Shown here: positions 14,286-22,016 of the stretch, one piece after another
Position numbering within the stretch: the stretch's first letter is position 1
Layout: every line of letters starts with the position of its first letter
NCBI GenBank assembly: GCA_039927975.1
Contig: JBDSTZ010000141.1
Coordinates: forward strand, 1 to 24,252
Direction: 5' to 3'
DNA length: 24,252 nucleotides
Source: JBDSTZ01 sp039927975
GTDB taxonomy: Bacteria > Pseudomonadota > Gammaproteobacteria > Burkholderiales > Burkholderiaceae_D
Translations under genes and position numbers: made by a program
The notes under the pieces: generated by a model
The model's input: only the letters and a program-made list of their open reading frames with translations
Told to the model about the DNA's origin: nothing
Database searches by the model: none

Positions 14286-14693
14286 ATGCAATACAGGTAT
14301 GAGGGTGGTTTGAACGCATTGGAAAATACGCCGCCTGTTGGTGATGGGGAGTGCGTAAGGATCGTCCAGTATTATGCCAAGGCGCCTTCAACCGGCGTCT
14401 GGAAGGCGGGAAAACGCGTCCTGGACGTCAACCATATCTGGCCTGGCACGGCCGTCGCGACTTTCACTGGACCGCAGGCGCGATACAAGAACGCGCATGG
14501 AAACCACGCTGCGCTCTTCGTAATGGCAGGACCAAACGACGCTGACGGCAAGCCCGCTTACATCCTAGTTATGGATCAGTGGAAGGGGCGTAACATCAAA
14601 GCAAGGACCATCCGCCGATTCACGAACGAGCAAGCCAAGGCTTTGAAGATCCTAGACTGCGACAATGCAGAGTCTTTCTACATCTTCCGATGA
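14286..14693 (+). CDS. BPSL0067 family protein, probable peptidoglycan-targeting effector
   Basis: A 135-residue protein with the layout of the BPSL0067 family, an NlpC/CHAP-like fold. VGDGECVRIVQYY supplies the catalytic Cys23, GNHAALFVM supplies His74, and LVMDQW supplies a possible third residue (Asp97). WPGTAVATF is also typical. There is no signal peptide, as expected for a cargo delivered by a type VI secretion system. It overlaps the next, exported protein by 4 nt, the classic arrangement of a cell-wall amidase effector with periplasmic immunity. GAGGAG lies about 6 nt before the ATG. No secretion apparatus genes are in the window. Confidence 0.8.
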   Translation: MQYRYEGGLNALENTPPVGDGECVRIVQYYAKAPSTGVWKAGKRVLDVNHIWPGTAVATFTGPQARYKNAHGNHAALFVMAGPNDADGKPAYILVMDQWKGRNIKARTIRRFTNEQAKALKILDCDNAESFYIFR

Positions 14694-15136
14694 AATCGAT
14701 GAAACTGATTGCAATCGTGTTGGGTGCCACCGTCATGTTCCACGCGAAGGCGAAGGCCGCCCCGGCTGAGCAAATTGATCAATGCCCTTCTGAACTTGAT
14801 GGAAAATTGATCCAGGTGCATGCGGTGCAGAAGGGGTGGGAAGGCATGGCAGCTTTCCGACTTTTTCTCGAGCGAGCCAGCATTGTAACGGGGCCGCCCG
14901 ATGCCCTCGCCAGGGCCGAACTGCGCGGGGACGAGCGGCGTGTCGGCAAAAGCACTTCGCAAACCGTGTACTCCGGGCTCGGTATCGAAAGCGAGAAATG
15001 GCTGGTCTGCGGATATGGCCAAGGCGCCGATATTGAGCAGGCTTATCGGCTGCCCGACTCCATCAAACGCTGCGTAATTAAAGTCGTGCAAGATCGGCAG
15101 CGCCGCCGAAAGGCAGTGTCGGTTTCTTGTGAGTGA
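14690..15136 (+). CDS. STY0301-like periplasmic protein, candidate immunity to the upstream hydrolase
   Basis: A 148-residue exported protein. Residues 1-23 form a signal peptide ending AKA; the mature part starts APAEQIDQCPSEL. Four mature cysteines (32, 107, 128, 147) could form two disulfides. The CPSEL...GW...LVCGYG...C pattern fits the STY0301 family, small periplasmic proteins found beside BPSL0067-type hydrolases. It starts in an ATGA overlap with the hydrolase, so the two are translated together. The inferred role is to block the hydrolase in the periplasm, as Tai proteins do for Tae amidases. Confidence 0.7.
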   Translation: MKSMKLIAIVLGATVMFHAKAKAAPAEQIDQCPSELDGKLIQVHAVQKGWEGMAAFRLFLERASIVTGPPDALARAELRGDERRVGKSTSQTVYSGLGIESEKWLVCGYGQGADIEQAYRLPDSIKRCVIKVVQDRQRRRKAVSVSCE

Positions 15137-15186
15137 ATCCCGGTAGAGTAGAAGAAGGATCGATATTGTGCGATGTCTCCGCTTAC

Positions 15187-15984
15187 CTACTTGCCAATCC
15201 CCCCAATCGCCTCCAGCCCCATCTTCCTGCGCCGCTCATCCAGATGAACCGGATCCTCGACCGGCAGAATCGCCTGCTTGCCCTCTTCGGTCATCACGAA
15301 CTGGCTGCCATAAAACTGCTTCATATGGTCATTCGCCAGCACCCGGTCGATCGACAGCGCCAGCTGCGCCAGCGGAACCTCATGCCGGTCCGCCGCCTCG
15401 AACATCAGCGCCAGGCAGCGCTTGAGAAAATCCGGACTGCCGTGCTGCGCGATCAGCCAGGCGCCCGTTTCAGCTTCGTGACCGACCTTCGACACGGTCG
15501 GCCAGCCCTTGCTGTCGATGATCTCGCCAAGACGCTTTTCGCGCTGCTTGTTGCCGTCTTCCCAGCGCTTGAGAAAAGCCGCATCCGGCTGCCCGGCCGG
15601 CACACTCTTGCGCATCGCCAGATCCTGTTCGCCCATCGCCTTGAGTTCTTCGGCCAGCGCCGGTTCCGGTATCGCGGCCGGATACATCACCAGGTCGAGC
15701 TCGCCGACCGCTTTCGGGTCCGGCACGAACACGGGTTCGGACAGCCAGCCATGCGCTTCCAGCCGCAAGCGGAACAGCCCCTCGTCGGGCAGCGTAATTG
15801 AAAAGCGGTCGCCGTCGACTTTGCCCGCGATAACCGGCAGTTTGTCCGCACGGTCGGCGACCAGCTGCGCCATGGGCGGCGCGGCGCCACCGATGGCGTG
15901 GATGACGCCGTTGATCTCGACCGCTTGCGCGCAGCTCGCCAGCGCGGCGAGAGCCAATACGGAATAGGGGAGCAATTTTTTCAT
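15187..15984 (-). CDS. DUF6624-type exported protein
   Basis: A 265-residue protein with an N-terminal signal (MKKLLPYSVLALAALASCAQA). LASC fits a lipobox, so lipidation at Cys18 and cleavage after AQA are both possible. The C-terminal half contains WPTVSKVGHEAETGAWLIAQH, then FLKRCLAL, SIDRVLAND and QFYGSQFV, the pattern of DUF6624 proteins. The N-terminal half looks like a beta-rich domain. Function is unknown. Base composition returns to the chromosomal norm here, so the AT-rich segment ends before this gene. It faces the hydrolase-immunity pair tail to tail. Confidence 0.7.
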   Translation of the reverse strand: MKKLLPYSVLALAALASCAQAVEINGVIHAIGGAAPPMAQLVADRADKLPVIAGKVDGDRFSITLPDEGLFRLRLEAHGWLSEPVFVPDPKAVGELDLVMYPAAIPEPALAEELKAMGEQDLAMRKSVPAGQPDAAFLKRWEDGNKQREKRLGEIIDSKGWPTVSKVGHEAETGAWLIAQHGSPDFLKRCLALMFEAADRHEVPLAQLALSIDRVLANDHMKQFYGSQFVMTEEGKQAILPVEDPVHLDERRRKMGLEAIGGIGK

Positions 15985-16162
15985 TGAAGTGGTGGCGCCG
16001 GTTGGTTCAAAAGGAGTTGCCAGTCCAGCTAGTGCTGTCCGCCCAGTGTAACCGAGCGATCAAAAAATGCACGTCCTTACCGCCGCCGGTTAACGCACGC
16101 TTAAGCCAAGCGGGCGGGCAGGGCGGCCAGCCGCCGGCCAGTCCGTCACGCCCGCAAAACCA

Positions 16163-17503
16163 TCAATCCCGCTCGTCCTCGTCGACTTCCCGCTCCAGCT
16201 GCGGAATCACCTTGATCAATACAATCCGCGGCCCGTTCATCTTCTTGACCACGATGTCAAAGCGCGGAAACTCGATCCGCTGTCCCTGTTTCGGAATGTC
16301 GCCCAGCTTCACCATCAACAGCCCGCCCACCGATTCAACTTCGTCGAGCCCGAGTTCCTCGTTGTTGATGTCGATACCGAGTATCCGTTCGAGCGAAAAG
16401 ATCGGCAGGCTGGCCTTGCCAACCAGCGTGCCGTCCGGCTGGCGCAGCCAGTCGTTCTCATTGAGACGGAATTCATCGCGAATCTCGCCCACCATCGCGC
16501 CCAGCAGATTATCGAGGGTGATGAAGCCGACCGGCCGCTTGCCCTTTTCGCCGATCAGCGCGAAGTGCGGCGCGCCGTCGCGAAAGCGCCGGAACATCTG
16601 CTGGGCCGGCGTACGCGCCGACATGGTTTCCACCGGCCGCAGGAACTGCGTCAGCTCGCTGATCGGCCGTCCCGCCTGCTGGGCGAAAAACAGGTCCTTC
16701 AAGTGAATCACCCCCAGCACGTCCTCGCCGTTCTTGTCGAAATACGGATAGCGGCTAAAGCGGTTGCGGCGCACCGTCTCCAGATTTTCTTCGAGGGTCT
16801 TGTTCGCGTGCAGGGCGATGACTTCATTAATCGGGCGCATCAGGTCCGACACCGACAGCTCGTTGAAGTCGAGCGACTGCGCCAGGATCATCCGTTCGTC
16901 CGAGGTGAATTTGCCGCCCGGCTGGCTGGTGCGCAAAATGAGCTTGAGTTCCTCGGTCGAATAATGGTGCGAATGGCCGCCGGCGTCGTTCAGCCCGGCG
17001 ATGCGCAGTACCAGGTTGGCGCTGCCGTTGAGCAGCCAGATCGCCGGATACATCGACCAGTAAAAACCATACAGCGGCACCGCGCTCCACAGGCCGATGA
17101 TTTCCGGATTGCGGATCGCCAGCGATTTGGGCGCCAGCTCGCCCACCACGATATGCAGGAACGAGATCACGCCAAACGCGAACACGAACGAGACGGTGTG
17201 GACGATTTCCTGCGAGGTGATGCCCACCAGCGCGAACAGCGGTTCGAGCAGGCTGGCAAAGGCCGGCTCGCCGACCCAGCCGAGACCGAGCGAGGCGAGC
17301 GTGATGCCGAGCTGGCAGGCCGACAGGTAGGCGTCGAGCTTGGAGTGGATCTTGGCCAGGATGCGCCCGCGCAGTCCCTGGCTCTTGGCGATCGCGCGAA
17401 TGCGGGTCGGCCGCAGGGTGACGATGCCGAATTCGGCCGCCACGAAAAAACCGTTGAGGGCGACCAGGATCAGGGCCAGCAGGACTAACAGGACGTTGTG
17501 CAT
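16163..17503 (-). CDS. CNNM/CBS/CorC-domain membrane protein (hemolysin family)
   Basis: A 446-residue protein with the standard three-part layout. An N-terminal CNNM (DUF21) membrane domain spans about residues 1-195 (MHNVLLVLLALILVALNGFF, VVGELAPKSLAIRNPE). A CBS pair spans about 205-330 (VSDLMRPINEVIALHA, SRYPYFDKNGEDVLGVIHLK). A C-terminal CorC/HlyC domain spans about 345-430. Family members are linked to Mg2+ or Co2+ export and Na+/Mg2+ exchange; the name hemolysin is historical. ATG at 17503 has no clear ribosome binding site and sits 13 nt after a strong hairpin. The LysR gene lies upstream on the same strand. Confidence 0.92.
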   Translation of the reverse strand: MHNVLLVLLALILVALNGFFVAAEFGIVTLRPTRIRAIAKSQGLRGRILAKIHSKLDAYLSACQLGITLASLGLGWVGEPAFASLLEPLFALVGITSQEIVHTVSFVFAFGVISFLHIVVGELAPKSLAIRNPEIIGLWSAVPLYGFYWSMYPAIWLLNGSANLVLRIAGLNDAGGHSHHYSTEELKLILRTSQPGGKFTSDERMILAQSLDFNELSVSDLMRPINEVIALHANKTLEENLETVRRNRFSRYPYFDKNGEDVLGVIHLKDLFFAQQAGRPISELTQFLRPVETMSARTPAQQMFRRFRDGAPHFALIGEKGKRPVGFITLDNLLGAMVGEIRDEFRLNENDWLRQPDGTLVGKASLPIFSLERILGIDINNEELGLDEVESVGGLLMVKLGDIPKQGQRIEFPRFDIVVKKMNGPRIVLIKVIPQLEREVDEDERD

Positions 17504-17516
17504 AAAAGTTGGTGTT

Positions 17517-17541
17517 GGGGTGGCGCAAGCGCTGCCACCCC
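17517..17541 (-). promoter_or_regulatory. Strong hairpin immediately upstream of the CNNM gene
   Basis: GGGGTGGC and GCCACCCC (8 bp, inner GC/GC extension, one bulge) end 13 nt before the CNNM ATG in the mRNA. No T-run follows in the minus-strand sense, so a terminator for the LysR gene is less likely than a 5'-leader structure affecting CNNM translation. TATCAT about 15 nt upstream could be a -10. Confidence 0.5.
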
Positions 17542-17579
17542 GATGTCGGTAAATGATAAAGATACAAGCATTGTACCGG

Positions 17580-18488
17580 TCAGGCGGCGCGCAGCCCACC
17601 CGGGTGCAGCGACGACAGGATCGCCTCGACCGCCGGATGCTTGATCTTGCGTTCGTTCGAAATGGCGAAGAACTGTTCGCGCACCTGCGGCACCGGGCCC
17701 ACTTCCAGCGCGCCGAACTGTTCGCGCAGGTCGTCGGCCAGCGCGGCCGGGGCGAAGAACAGGCCCAGCCCGCGCCGCCCGAAGGTGTTGAGCAGGGCGT
17801 TGTCTTCGAATTCGCCCACCACGTCGGGCCGCAGGTCATGCAGCTCGAACCAGGCGTCGATTCTTCCGCGCAGTGAATTATTGCGGGTCGGCAGCAAGAA
17901 CGGCGCGCCGTTGAGATTTTTCGGGAAGTCCTCGGCGTACTTGCCCGCCAAAGCAGGCGCGCCGGCGATGATGGTGTCGCTCTCGAACAGCAAGTGGCTG
18001 AACAGGCGCAAGGTGGTGCCCGAGCGGGTCGCGCGGTCGGTCAGCACGACGTCGAGCTTGTGCAGCGCCAGGTCGGCCAGCAGCGACTCGAACTCGTCCT
18101 CGTAGCACACCAGTCGCACCGGGGTGGGCAGGTGCATGGTCGCCTCCAGCAGGCGAAACGCGGTCAGCTTGGGCAGCGAGTCGGAAATGCCGACCGTCAG
18201 GCGGCTGCGCGCGCTGTCGCTCTCGCCCAGCGCCTCCTGCATCTGCTCGCCCAGCAGGAAGATCTGGTCGGCGTACACCAGCGCCATGCGGCCCGCCTCG
18301 GTCAGCACCAGGCGCCGGCCCTGCTGGGTGAACAGGGCCTTGCCGAGCGATTGCTCAAGCAGGGTCAGCTGCGTGCTGATGGTCTGGATGGCCACCCCCA
18401 GCCGCTCGGCCGCGCGCGTCACGCTGCCCTCCTTGGCCACCACCCAGAAATAGTGCAGGTGGCGGAAATTGGTCACGGTCGATTTCAT
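17580..18488 (-). CDS. LysR-family regulator, NhaR-like
   Basis: A 302-residue LysR-type transcription factor. The winged-helix DNA-binding domain covers residues ~5-65: NFRHLHYFWVVAKEGSVTRAAERL, then IQTISTQLTLLEQSLGKALF, closely resembling NhaR (YFWVVAKEGS is characteristic). The effector-binding domain covers ~95-300. In Escherichia coli NhaR activates the Na+/H+ antiporter gene in response to Na+; here no antiporter is adjacent. It stands divergent from the DUF475 gene across 108 bp and just upstream of the CNNM gene, either of which could be a target. ATG at 18488 has a GGAAG site about 5 nt upstream. Confidence 0.88.
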   Translation of the reverse strand: MKSTVTNFRHLHYFWVVAKEGSVTRAAERLGVAIQTISTQLTLLEQSLGKALFTQQGRRLVLTEAGRMALVYADQIFLLGEQMQEALGESDSARSRLTVGISDSLPKLTAFRLLEATMHLPTPVRLVCYEDEFESLLADLALHKLDVVLTDRATRSGTTLRLFSHLLFESDTIIAGAPALAGKYAEDFPKNLNGAPFLLPTRNNSLRGRIDAWFELHDLRPDVVGEFEDNALLNTFGRRGLGLFFAPAALADDLREQFGALEVGPVPQVREQFFAISNERKIKHPAVEAILSSLHPGGLRAA

Positions 18489-18596
18489 GATGCTTCCGTT
18501 TTTACGAAGTAATCCTTCCAGTATCTTCCCTTTTTCGATTTCTTGCCACAACTTACACTGGGTCCCGTTAATCTATGCATTGAAGGGAATCAAACA

Positions 18597-19646
18597 ATGA
18601 AACATTTTAGAATTTCAATTCTCGTCACGATTGTCTGCCTTGTCGCGGCCGGGTGGTGGGGCTACGCGCATCACGGCATGAGCGGCGCGCTCACCGCCGT
18701 CGGCGTGGCGACCATCCTCGGCATCATGGAAGTGTCGCTGTCGTTCGACAACGCGGTCGTCAACGCCTCGGTCCTCAAGACCTGGGATGAATTCTGGCAA
18801 AAGCTGTTCCTCGGCGTCGGCATCATCATCGCCGTGTTCGGTATGCGCTTGCTGTTTCCGTTGGTTATCGTCGCGGCCGCCGCCGACCTCGGCCTGATGG
18901 AGGTGTGGAACCTGGCGCTGACCGATCCGAAAGCCTATTCGACCCACCTGACCAACCACCACGCCGAAGTGGCGGCCTTTGGCGGCATGTTCCTGCTGCT
19001 GGTGTTCCTCAACTTCCTGCTCGACGATGAAAAGGAAATGCACTGGCTCGGCCACATCGAGGAAAAGATTGGCTCGCTCGGCAAGGTCTCGTCGATCTCG
19101 GTGATGATCGCCATCGGCACCCTGATGGCCAGTCTGTCGCTGGTCGGCGAAGCGCAAGAAATGGTGGTTCTGATGTCGGGCCTGTGGGGTATCCTCGTGT
19201 ATGTGGGCGTCGACACCATTAGCAGCCTGCTGGAAAAAGAAGAGGAAACCGGCGGCAGCGTCGGCGACATGGTCAAGCGCGGCGGTATCGGCGCCTTCCT
19301 GTACCTCGAAGTGCTCGACGCCTCGTTCAGCTTCGACGGTGTGATCGGCGCCTTCGCGATCACCAGCGACGTCGTCATCATCATGCTGGGCCTGGCCATC
19401 GGCGCGATGTTCGTGCGTTCGATGACGGTCTACCTGGTCAAGCAGGGCACGCTCGACGAATATGTGTACCTCGAACACGGCGCGCACTACGCCATCGGTA
19501 TCCTGGCCTTGATCATGCTTGCCAGCATCAAGTTCCATGTGCCTGAACTGTTCACCGGCTTGATCGGCGTGGCCTTCATCGTCGCCTCGTTGTGGTCGTC
19601 GATCCGGCACAAGAAACAGCAGCAGCTGCTTGCAGTCGCTGCGTAA
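18597..19646 (+). CDS. DUF475 (TerC-superfamily) integral membrane protein
   Basis: A 349-residue polytopic membrane protein with about eight to nine helices in two similar halves. Each half carries the TerC acidic signature: GIMEVSLSFDNAVVNA (Glu45, Asp51, Asn52) and LEVLDASFSFDGVIGA (Glu238, Asp241, Asp247). Members of the TerC superfamily are associated with metal efflux or tellurite and oxidative stress; DUF475 is the subgroup found with TerD genes. ATG at 18597 is preceded by GAAGGGA. A possible promoter is TTGCCA (18543-18548) with an imperfect -10 near 18567. The TerD-type genes follow on the same strand. Confidence 0.9.
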   Translation: MKHFRISILVTIVCLVAAGWWGYAHHGMSGALTAVGVATILGIMEVSLSFDNAVVNASVLKTWDEFWQKLFLGVGIIIAVFGMRLLFPLVIVAAAADLGLMEVWNLALTDPKAYSTHLTNHHAEVAAFGGMFLLLVFLNFLLDDEKEMHWLGHIEEKIGSLGKVSSISVMIAIGTLMASLSLVGEAQEMVVLMSGLWGILVYVGVDTISSLLEKEEETGGSVGDMVKRGGIGAFLYLEVLDASFSFDGVIGAFAITSDVVIIMLGLAIGAMFVRSMTVYLVKQGTLDEYVYLEHGAHYAIGILALIMLASIKFHVPELFTGLIGVAFIVASLWSSIRHKKQQQLLAVAA

Positions 19647-19652
19647 TACACG

Positions 19653-19676
19653 GCGGCGGCCACGCCCGGCCGCCGC
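19653..19676. other. Hairpin between the DUF475 gene and terD
   Basis: GCGGCGGCC and GGCCGCCGC make a perfect 9-bp stem with a 6-nt loop, 6 nt after the DUF475 stop. No T-run follows, so it is at most a weak terminator or a processing signal that sets different levels for the membrane protein and the abundant cytoplasmic TerD proteins. Confidence 0.5.
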
Positions 19677-19766
19677 GCAAGAATCCGCGGCAAACGGCAG
19701 AACACCAGTTTGCTGCGCGTAGGTTCCGGTGTTCACTTTGATCGACTACTCTAGGAGAAACACATC

Positions 19767-20342
19767 ATGGCTATCAGTCTGCAAAAAGGCGGCAACGTCA
19801 ACCTGAGCAAGGAAGCGCCAGGCTTGTCCAAAATGGTTATCGGCCTCGGCTGGGACACCCGCGCCACCGACGGCGCCGCCTTCGACCTCGACGGCGCGGT
19901 GTTCCTGCTCAACGCCTCGGGCAAGGTGCGCTCCGACGCCGACTTCATTTTCTACAACAACCTCAAGTCGGCCGACGGCTCGGTCACCCACTCGGGCGAC
20001 AACACCACCGGCGCCGGCGAAGGCGACGACGAAACCGTCACCATCGACCTGACGAGCGTGCCGGCCGACGTCGACAAGATCGCCCTGTGCGTGACCATCC
20101 ACGAAGCGGAAGGGCGCCGCCAGAACTTCGGCCAGGTCTCGAAAGCCTTCGTGCGCTGCGTCAACGCCAGCGGCAACGCCGAGATCGCCCGCTACGACCT
20201 GTCGGAAGACGGTTCGACCGAGGCGGCCATGGTGTTCGGCGAAGTCTACCGCGCCGGCACGGACTGGAAATTCCGCGCCATCGGCCAGGGCTTCAAGGGC
20301 GGCCTCGGCCCCCTGGCCAAGAACTACGGCGTCAACGTCTAA
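19767..20342 (+). CDS. terD: TerD family protein
   Basis: A 191-residue cytoplasmic TerD-domain protein. The family pattern is clear: MAISLQKGGNVNLSKEAPG, MVIGLGWDTR, FDLDGAVFLLN, the calcium-binding HSGDNTTGAGEGDDETV (about residues 72-88) and the C-terminal EVYRAGTDWKFRAIGQGF. TerD proteins bind Ca2+ and are linked to tellurite, phage and colicin resistance and chemical stress. The ribosome binding site AGGAG (19753-19757) is strong, 9 nt before the ATG. It begins a three-gene run ending at the terminator at 21783. Confidence 0.95.
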   Translation: MAISLQKGGNVNLSKEAPGLSKMVIGLGWDTRATDGAAFDLDGAVFLLNASGKVRSDADFIFYNNLKSADGSVTHSGDNTTGAGEGDDETVTIDLTSVPADVDKIALCVTIHEAEGRRQNFGQVSKAFVRCVNASGNAEIARYDLSEDGSTEAAMVFGEVYRAGTDWKFRAIGQGFKGGLGPLAKNYGVNV

Positions 20343-20410
20343 TCCAAATTGCTTGCGGCCGCCGCCTCCCGCCCGTGGAAGCCGGCCCGCGCTCTCTGAA
20401 AGGAAGTTCC

Positions 20411-21106
20411 ATGCCAGTTTTTACAGTCACAGGCGACGTCGATCCGTTTCTGCACGTCTCGATGACGCAGGGCGAAACCATCTATTGCGAGTCCGACGCG
20501 ATGGTGATGATGGAATCGACGCTCGACCTCAAGGGCAAGATGAAAGGTGGCTTGGGCAGCGCCCTGATGCGCACCTTTGCCAACGGCGAGTCGTTCTTCC
20601 AGCAGCACATCGAGGCGGTGCGCGGCGCCGGCGACTGCCTGCTCTCGCCCACCTTGCCGGGCGCCATGCAGATAGTCGATGTCGGCCCCAACAACTACAT
20701 CATCAGCGACGGCGCCTTTGTCGCGGCCAGCAGCAAGGTCGATCTGAAGGTGCGCACCCAGAGCGTGGGCAACGCCCTGTTCGCCCAGAGCGGGGGTTTC
20801 TTCGTGACCGAAACCTCGGGCAACGGCCAGGTGGTGGTGTCGGGCTTCGGCTCGATGTCGGTGCTCGACGTCGAGCCGGGCAAGGACGCGATCATCGACA
20901 ACTCGCACGTGGTGTGCTGGGACAGCACGCTGCGCTACGAGATTTCGATCACCACCGGCGCCAGCGGCGGTTTCCTGGGTAATCTGATCAACAGCCAGAC
21001 CAGTGGCGAGGGCGTGGTCCTGCGGTTTTCGGGCCGCGGCAAAATTTATGTCTGTTCGCGCAACCGGGCCGCCTTCAAGGCCTGGACCCAGCAGGGTGCG
21101 CGCTAA
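20411..21106 (+). CDS. AIM24/TIGR00266 family protein
   Basis: A 231-residue protein of the TIGR00266/AIM24 beta-helix family (trimerising beta-rich fold). Recognisable segments are GETIYCESDAMVMMESTLDL, KGGLGSALMRTFANGESFF, LLSPTLPGAMQIVD and SGEGVVLRFSGRGKIYVCSR. No membrane segment is present. The molecular function is unknown, but genes of this family often sit among ter genes, as here between two TerD-domain genes. The start at 20411 has AAGGAAG about 5 nt upstream; it lies 68 nt after terD and 15 nt before the TerZ-like gene, so it is almost certainly co-transcribed. Confidence 0.9.
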   Translation: MPVFTVTGDVDPFLHVSMTQGETIYCESDAMVMMESTLDLKGKMKGGLGSALMRTFANGESFFQQHIEAVRGAGDCLLSPTLPGAMQIVDVGPNNYIISDGAFVAASSKVDLKVRTQSVGNALFAQSGGFFVTETSGNGQVVVSGFGSMSVLDVEPGKDAIIDNSHVVCWDSTLRYEISITTGASGGFLGNLINSQTSGEGVVLRFSGRGKIYVCSRNRAAFKAWTQQGAR

Positions 21107-21121
21107 ACCAAGGAGTACTAC

Positions 21122-21703
21122 ATGTCAGTCAATCTGCAAAAAGGCCAGAAGATTTCGCTCGAGAAGGAAGCTGGCGGTTCGCTCAGCAAGGTCACCATGG
21201 GCCTGGGCTGGGACGCGATCAAGAAGAAGGGTCTGTTCGGCTTCGGTGGCAAGACCGAGGCGATCGACCTGGACGCCTCGTGCGTGCTGTTCGACGAGAA
21301 CAACCGGCCGGTCGATTTCGTCTGGTTCCGCCAGCTCAAGAGCAAGGATGGCAGCATCGTCCACACCGGCGACAACCGCACCGGCGCCGGCGATGGCGAC
21401 GACGAGCAGATCGTGGTCGATCTGTCGACCGTGCCGGCCAACGTCAAGTCGCTGGTCTTCACGGTCAACAGTTTCACGGGCCAGAACTTCTCGCAGGTCG
21501 AGAACGCGTTTTGCCGCATTGTGAATACAAGTAACCAGAAGGAAGTGGCGCGCTACGACCTGTCCGTGCAGGGCGCCCACACGGCGCAGATCATGGCCAA
21601 GCTGTACCGCCACAACGGCGAATGGAAAATGCACGCGATCGGCGAAAACGGCAGCGGCCGCACCTTCGACGATCTGATGCCGCAAATCACGCCGCACCTG
21701 TAA
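21122..21703 (+). CDS. TerZ-like TerD-domain protein
   Basis: A 193-residue TerD-domain protein distinct from the one at 19767. It has the WDAIKKKGLFGFGGK insertion (about residues 30-44) and the DFVWFRQLKSKDGSIVHTGDN, VFTVNSFTGQNFSQVENAFC and SGRTFDDLMP segments that resemble TerZ/TerX. The Ca2+-binding loop GDNRTGAGDGDDE is intact. AAGGAG lies about 6 nt before the ATG. With terD and the AIM24-type gene it makes a minimal ter-like operon. TerA, TerB and TerE are not present in the window. Confidence 0.88.
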   Translation: MSVNLQKGQKISLEKEAGGSLSKVTMGLGWDAIKKKGLFGFGGKTEAIDLDASCVLFDENNRPVDFVWFRQLKSKDGSIVHTGDNRTGAGDGDDEQIVVDLSTVPANVKSLVFTVNSFTGQNFSQVENAFCRIVNTSNQKEVARYDLSVQGAHTAQIMAKLYRHNGEWKMHAIGENGSGRTFDDLMPQITPHL

Positions 21704-21782
21704 TACCTAGCCTGCCGGCTGCGCCGCTTCGCTGAAGCCGCCGCAGTTGCAAGCGCCGGCACGCCGCCCATGCTGCCTCCTT

Positions 21783-21819
21783 GCCCCCGCGACCCCACGC
21801 CGGTCCCGGGGGCTTTTTT
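21783..21819 (+). terminator. Strong intrinsic terminator of the ter-like operon
   Basis: GCCCCCG and CGGGGGC (outer 7 bp) plus inner GACC/GGTC across one mismatch form a stable stem followed at once by six T. It lies 80 nt after the TerZ-like stop. Confidence 0.93.
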
Positions 21820-21870
21820 GTCGGTGATACGCTGCGGTGACGCGTCACAGTGCCCTCGTGAACCTTCGCC

Positions 21871-21900
21871 CCGTCGTTCCCGCGCAGGCGGGAATCCATG
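21871..21900. repeat. REP/dRS3-like palindromic element
   Basis: A TTCCCGC-GCAG-GCGGGAA palindrome with flanking CCGTCG and TCCATG. It matches the dispersed palindrome widely seen in betaproteobacterial intergenic regions (related to neisserial dRS3, ATTCCC...GGGAAT). Only one copy is in the window; repetition elsewhere in the genome is inferred from resemblance. Confidence 0.7.
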
Positions 21901-21987
21901 GCACATCAGCACAGCTGCCTGTATTCGGCCCCACAGCGCGCCGATCGCCCCGCCAGAAAACACCGTCTCCCACGCGCCACAAATCGC

Positions 21988-22016
21988 TTGACGCCACCTC
22001 CCAATATGTTTACTGT
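21988..22016 (+). promoter_or_regulatory. Sigma70 promoter of the membrane protein-GntR-ABC operon
   Basis: TTGACG (21988-21993) is followed after 17 bp by TACTGT (22011-22016). The -35 is good and the -10 poor, but the -10 is the left end of the operator palindrome, a common layout for repressor-controlled promoters. Transcription would begin near 22023, leaving a leader of about 25 nt. Confidence 0.6.

Noticed and set aside
18597..21703. Calling the ter-like genes a tellurite-resistance operon
   Set aside because: Only TerD, TerZ-like, AIM24-type and DUF475 genes are present; TerA, TerB and TerE are missing from the window, so the phenotype is not supported.
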